DNA of 64,000 bases from Dimorphilus gyrociliatus (lineage: Eukaryota > Annelida > Polychaeta > Dinophilidae): positions 744,001 through 808,000 of the forward strand of contig CAJFCJ010000006.1 in assembly GCA_904063045.1 (NCBI GenBank), given 5' to 3'. Below the pieces are notes generated by a model. That model did not search any database, was not told where the DNA came from, and worked only from the letters and a program-made list of their open reading frames with translations. A program made the translations under genes and the position numbers. Shown piece by piece: positions 60,221 to 64,000 of this stretch. How positions within the stretch are numbered: the stretch's first letter is position 1; each line of letters opens with the position of its first letter.

Positions 60221-61651
60221 ATGTTTTCTCAAAGGTTAGCTTTGAATCGGATTCATCAATTGTCAAAATTTGCCAGCATTATTCCAGAGCATGTTTTCTC
60301 TGCGAGAACTATGGCGGTTGTATCGTACTTTTGTCTTGAATAATTTAATGCTATTAAAAAACCAATACGCAGATACAAAAGAAAACTTGTTTATACGATT
60401 TTCATGTTCAAAACGACGGCAAAATGGTTAATTTCGCTGGATTTTCCATGCCAGTTCAATACAAGGGCTTAAGCATCACTGATTCCCATTTGCACACTAG
60501 GCGAAATGCATCCATTTTCGATGTTTCTCACATGCTTCAAACAAAAATACTTGGCAATGATAGAGAAGAATTTTTTGAAAAACTAACAGTATCTGACGTC
60601 AAAAATTTAGCAGAGGGACAGGGAACATTATCCTTGTTTACAAATGAAAAGGGGGGCATTGAAGATGATCTTATTGTTACTAAAGCAGCGGAAGGTTATC
60701 TTTATGTTGTGTCAAATGCGGGCTGCCTCGAAAAGGATTTGGAATATATGCAAAAAGCAGCTAAAAATTTTAGAGATCAAGGAAAAGACGTTCAAGTAGA
60801 AGTCGTCAAAAATGGATTATTAGCTTTGCAAGGTCCAAAAATGAAGGATGTTCTACAACCTTTAATAGATTGTCAATTATCGGAATTGACATTCATGAGA
60901 TCCGTTCTGACAAGGGTAGCCGGTATCGATTGTCGAGTTACTAGATGTGGGTACACAGGAGAGGATGGAGTTGAAGTAAAAATTTCAAATTGATACTACG
61001 AGATTTAATTAAGAAATTTAGTATGATTTCAAATATAGAAAAACTTATTATTATTCTTATATAGATATCCGTTGCTGAGAATCAAGCAGCGATTCTTGCC
61101 GAAAAACTACTCGATAATCCTCTTACCCGGTTGGCCGGATTAGGAGCAAGGGATACTTTACGATTAGAGGCGGGATTGTGCTTATATGGAAATGATATGA
61201 ATGGTGAAACCACTCCAGTTGAAGCCGTTCTTGCTTGGACCATTCCGAAACGAAGAAGACTTGATGGAAAGTTTCCTGGAGCTTCAATAATTAACAGACA
61301 ATTAAAAGAGGGAGCCACTAAAAAGCGAGTTGGATTCTTATCAAAAGGTCCCCCTGTCAGAGGTAAAGTGGACAGCTGGCTTATAAATTTTTTATATCGG
61401 ATTCAAAAGTTTCTCTCTTTATTATAGAAGGAACTGTTATACTTAATGAAGAAGGTACAGAGGAGATAGGAAAAATAACAAGTGGATGTCCATCTCCGTC
61501 ATTGAAACAAAACGTGTCTATGGGTTATATCATGAAAAATCATTCTAAGATTGGTTCCAAAGTGAGATTTTTAGTGAGAAAGAAGTTTGTCGATGGAGCA
61601 ATTGTGAAAATGCCCTTTGTACCTATGGGTTATTATCACGGAGAAAAGTAG
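60221..61651 (+). CDS. AMT: Aminomethyltransferase, glycine cleavage system T protein
   Basis: Mitochondrial T protein: transfers the aminomethyl carbon to tetrahydrofolate and releases ammonia. Exons 60221-60316, 60373-60975, 61065-61362 and 61428-61651 give 406 residues (human 403). The N-terminus [17 protein letters not shown] is Arg/Ser-rich and fits a presequence. Motifs: [50 protein letters not shown]-like [30 protein letters not shown] with the splice inside it, [15 protein letters not shown], and the end [12 protein letters not shown]. The exon 2 donor lies at 60976 within GVE|VK, because using it restores the conserved GEDGVEIS; reading through would stop six codons later. Confidence 0.95.
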
Positions 61652-61778
61652 TTTAGGAAGCGAAATCTTTCATATTTTAATATTTGACAAGAAATTTAAA
61701 TATCAAATTGTGAATTATGTATCATAAGGTCAATTTCGTTTATATTTTCATTAATATTTCAAAATAGCTGCAGTATAT

Positions 61779-64000
61779 TCATACGCGCTTATGTTCAGAA
61801 AATGGGTCGTGCTCTGACTCATAATCCAAATGAACAAAGGCTCTCTCTACCTCCGGCAAATATTCAATCTTGTGCTGTGGATAATAACATGACTACTATG
61901 AATTCTAGCTTTTAATTGAATATCAAACCTGCAGTGATTCTCCTATGTCATGTGATTCTTTAAGTGTCATATCCTCAGGTAAAACGATATCGACCTCAGC
62001 AATAAAATTCGAACCAAAATGATACACTCGTACAGTGTCTATTAACTGGAAAAATTCATTTGTCAATCTTATAAAAGAACAATTTTCAGATGAAGAAACA
62101 TAGAATTTAAAGATATAGAATATGTTTAAAAGTCAAATAACATAGCATCTTGATTTTTACTTGTAGCAATCCTTTTAGAAGATTCTACATGGACAACATT
62201 AGTTTTTCGAAATCTAAGCATATTTCTGATACTATCCCTTAACTCTTTGCGAAATATTAGAAAAACGGCTATATTAAACCATGAATTTGAATACGATATT
62301 ATGTAGATGGTATTTTCAGTAATGCGAAATGAGTTGGAGATTGGTCCACAAAAAGATACATACAATCTAACTATTTGAACAGGTAAATTACATAAAATAA
62401 ACAGAATTATCAGGACTATAAGCATTTTCATGGACTTTTGTGTATCATCGTCTCGCGAACCATTTTCTTTTAATCTACGGGATAGTGTTTTCAAAACTCT
62501 ACTGTAGCAATAAGCAATAATTGTGAGTGGAATTACAAACAGCACAAAAAAATCTAGTATCACAAAGGAACGATTAAATTTCATAAAGTTTGGGTCGAAG
62601 GTGCAGGCATGTCTTGAGATTCCATCAGAGCTTGTTACCACGATTAAATCAAAAGTTAATGGAATTTTGATTGAATATATTGTAGCAAATAGCCATATGA
62701 GGGAAATGAATAATGCTGACTTTTTCAATGACATCATTTGACTTCCTTTTTCCAAAGCTATGACATTGTATTTTACGATCGCAATACTTGCAATTGATAG
62801 CACGCTTGCAACCGAACTTGAAGACGACATATAGTGACACAGCTTACAGAGTATACTTCCCAGGTATTGTTCTGAAAACATTCCTGTTATCCGAGCAGGC
62901 ACGACCAGCAAGCCTAAAGATGCTCTTGCCGTCAACAAAGATAACAGAAACAAGTTGCTTACTTGTCTCCTCAGACGCGGATCCTTTGAAATAGAAACTG
63001 CGATGACAATATTTCCAGCAACGATCAAAACTATACATGAACTGTACAAAGTTATAAAAGTATATCGGAAAGTTTCGACTGTCTCAGCTTCAGGTCTTGG
63101 CGAATCGTTTTCATTCATAGTAGTTTCACTTTGTTCTCTAAATTCGGTGGTTACTTGATTTAAAAGCATATTCTGCTCTAAAAGTTTCTCCAGTTGAAGA
63201 AAAACAGCTCAATGAGTACGATGAACGCAAACTGATCGTCAGCAAACACTAATTACAAATCGATGACTTACACATAAAAAAGCATTCCTACATGTTTAAT
63301 GGATCTAGATCTATAATAAATGCGTGTAACAAAGAGACACTATCGAATGCTACAGCCGATATCATGAAAAAAAACTTACTAAAATTGACGGATCGTGATT
63401 TAGGGCTATCCAAGTAATTTTTTTCATTATATCAGGTCGGGCAGTGTGGCCAGTCAGCATTTTAATTTGCTCTGAAAGCATTGATAAACAATTACAAAAA
63501 GATTATGTTTAAAATTATATACCATTGCCAGTAATCGACCAACTGACGATAATGTAAAAGCTGATAAGTATGGCACCAATTGGATCCGTATACGACCACC
63601 ATTTGTAACCTATATAACCGCAAATAAGAGCAACAGAGTTTGAAAGCGTGTCATTTCGATGATCTTCAGCTAATGCTTGGGTTGTAGGAACAGGTACTCG
63701 ACGGCAAGTTAAAAATAAAATCAGTTTGATAATAATTGTCAAAACTAAAATTATAATTGTTGCTATATCGATATTTAAGGTAGATGAATCCTTGGTTGCG
63801 TAATTAATAATTTTTTCTATGGATTCTCTAATCATTTGAACAGATGCTAAAGCCATTACAACTGATAAAATGACAATAGCAATAGGTTCTAGTTTTGTTC
63901 TTCCTCCAGGATAAGAATATATATCTCTTTTTTTCATAACTCTCGAGCTCCACCACATGAGGGCACCACTTGCTAGATCAACAGCTGAGTCTATTGCTGA
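61779..64000 (-). CDS. Cation diffusion facilitator, Mn-CDF-like (N-terminus outside window)
   Basis: Exons in the window: 63523-64000 (runs off the edge), 63380-63471, 61929-62045 and 61779-61874, all in phase. The membrane part has [12 protein letters not shown] (DxxxD in TM2) and [15 protein letters not shown] (DxxxD in TM5). Paired aspartates, in place of the HxxxD of ZnT zinc transporters, point to the Mn-CDF branch (plant MTP8-11 type). The cytosolic domain reads [46 protein letters not shown], and [19 protein letters not shown] before the stop at 61779-61781. It exports metal ions from the cytosol using a proton gradient. The intron between 62046 and 63379 is 1.33 kb, far longer than its neighbours, and contains a complete GPCR open frame. 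Confidence 0.9.
62126..63169 (-). CDS. Rhodopsin-like GPCR, orphan, nested in CDF intron
   Basis: One uninterrupted frame of 347 codons with seven hydrophobic segments. The receptor pattern is visible: GNIVIAVS in TM1, the ECL1 cysteine in CKLCHYMSS and its partner in RHACTFDPN in ECL2, and [10 protein letters not shown] in TM6 (place of the CWxP motif). The DRY motif at the end of TM3 is replaced by VKY (AIVKYN), and NPxxY in TM7 by NIAVF ([10 protein letters not shown]). Helix 8 is basic ([12 protein letters not shown]). An N-terminal NDS is a possible glycosylation site. A second ATG lies 17 codons on (MNENDSPRP). I cannot name a ligand class. It lies on the same strand as, and wholly inside, one intron of the CDF transporter, with only about 210 nt upstream to the preceding CDF exon. 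Confidence 0.85.
   Translation of the reverse strand: MLLNQVTTEFREQSETTMNENDSPRPEAETVETFRYTFITLYSSCIVLIVAGNIVIAVSISKDPRLRRQVSNLFLLSLLTARASLGLLVVPARITGMFSEQYLGSILCKLCHYMSSSSSVASVLSIASIAIVKYNVIALEKGSQMMSLKKSALFISLIWLFATIYSIKIPLTFDLIVVTSSDGISRHACTFDPNFMKFNRSFVILDFFVLFVIPLTIIAYCYSRVLKTLSRRLKENGSRDDDTQKSMKMLIVLIILFILCNLPVQIVRLYVSFCGPISNSFRITENTIYIISYSNSWFNIAVFLIFRKELRDSIRNMLRFRKTNVVHVESSKRIATSKNQDAMLFDF

Noticed and set aside
61082-61318. Minus-strand frame opposite AMT exon 3
   Set aside because: Antisense to conserved aminomethyltransferase sequence; no independent support.
62523-63158. Several plus-strand frames opposite the nested GPCR
   Set aside because: They mirror the receptor's codons on the other strand and show no signal, splice context or family features.

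Overview
This window is nuclear DNA from an animal with a compact genome. It is AT-rich, uses the standard genetic code, and holds about 22 protein-coding genes on both strands. Introns are mostly 50-70 nt GT-AG introns. The gene set is clearly metazoan: the NALCN-channel subunit UNC79, RYBP, sortilin, G-alpha-i, MEST, UNC79-type and AASS-type orthologs, and XLF. Many genes keep deep exon conservation. A small bilaterian with short introns would fit, for example a compact-genome annelid such as Dimorphilus, but the species is inferred and not proven by the sequence. Nothing bacterial, viral or CRISPR-like was seen.

Layout, left part: 1-8275 (+) the 3' two-thirds or so of UNC79 (cut by the left edge); 8866-9827 (-) RYBP/YAF2; 10348-10901 (+) a small single-pass membrane protein of unknown function; 11811-16774 (-) DNA topoisomerase II; 17653-18971 (+) TFIIB; 19971-20543 (+) a small unknown basic protein with an internal repeat. 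From 21232 to 30521 three minus-strand genes follow closely: AASS (lysine catabolism), a CFAP100-type ciliary protein, and an AP-1/AP-2 beta adaptin.

Middle part: 31440-36829 (+) an ABCA3-like lipid transporter with one intron; 37125-38253 (-) Mediator subunit MED31, split into short exons and including a GC-AG intron; 39503-43150 (+) an INPP4-type phosphoinositide 4-phosphatase with an N-terminal PH-like domain; 43904-45080 (+) an unknown six-exon gene; 45863-49336 (-) sortilin; 49636-51079 (+) MEST; 51854-53159 (+) hydroxylysine kinase; 53308-53736 (+) a small unknown coiled-coil protein; 54103-55372 (+) the NHEJ factor XLF.

Right part: 56653-57328 (+) a secreted ten-cysteine protein behind a clear TATA box; 57758-59730 (-) G-alpha-i; 60221-61651 (+) the glycine-cleavage T protein; 61779-64000 (-) the C-terminal part of a Mn/Zn-type cation diffusion facilitator. 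A complete intronless rhodopsin-like GPCR (62126-63169, same strand) sits inside one intron of the transporter.

The genes do not form one pathway. Neighbours are mostly housekeeping genes, often head-to-head across 0.3-1 kb. Two pairs share broad themes: AASS and hydroxylysine kinase both belong to lysine/hydroxylysine breakdown but lie 26 kb apart, and the beta adaptin and sortilin both serve endosomal sorting. The most unusual points are the nested GPCR with degenerate DRY and NPxxY motifs, the GC-AG intron of MED31, the orphan small genes, and a recurring TAGATGGC-type intergenic motif that resembles a CTCF core.
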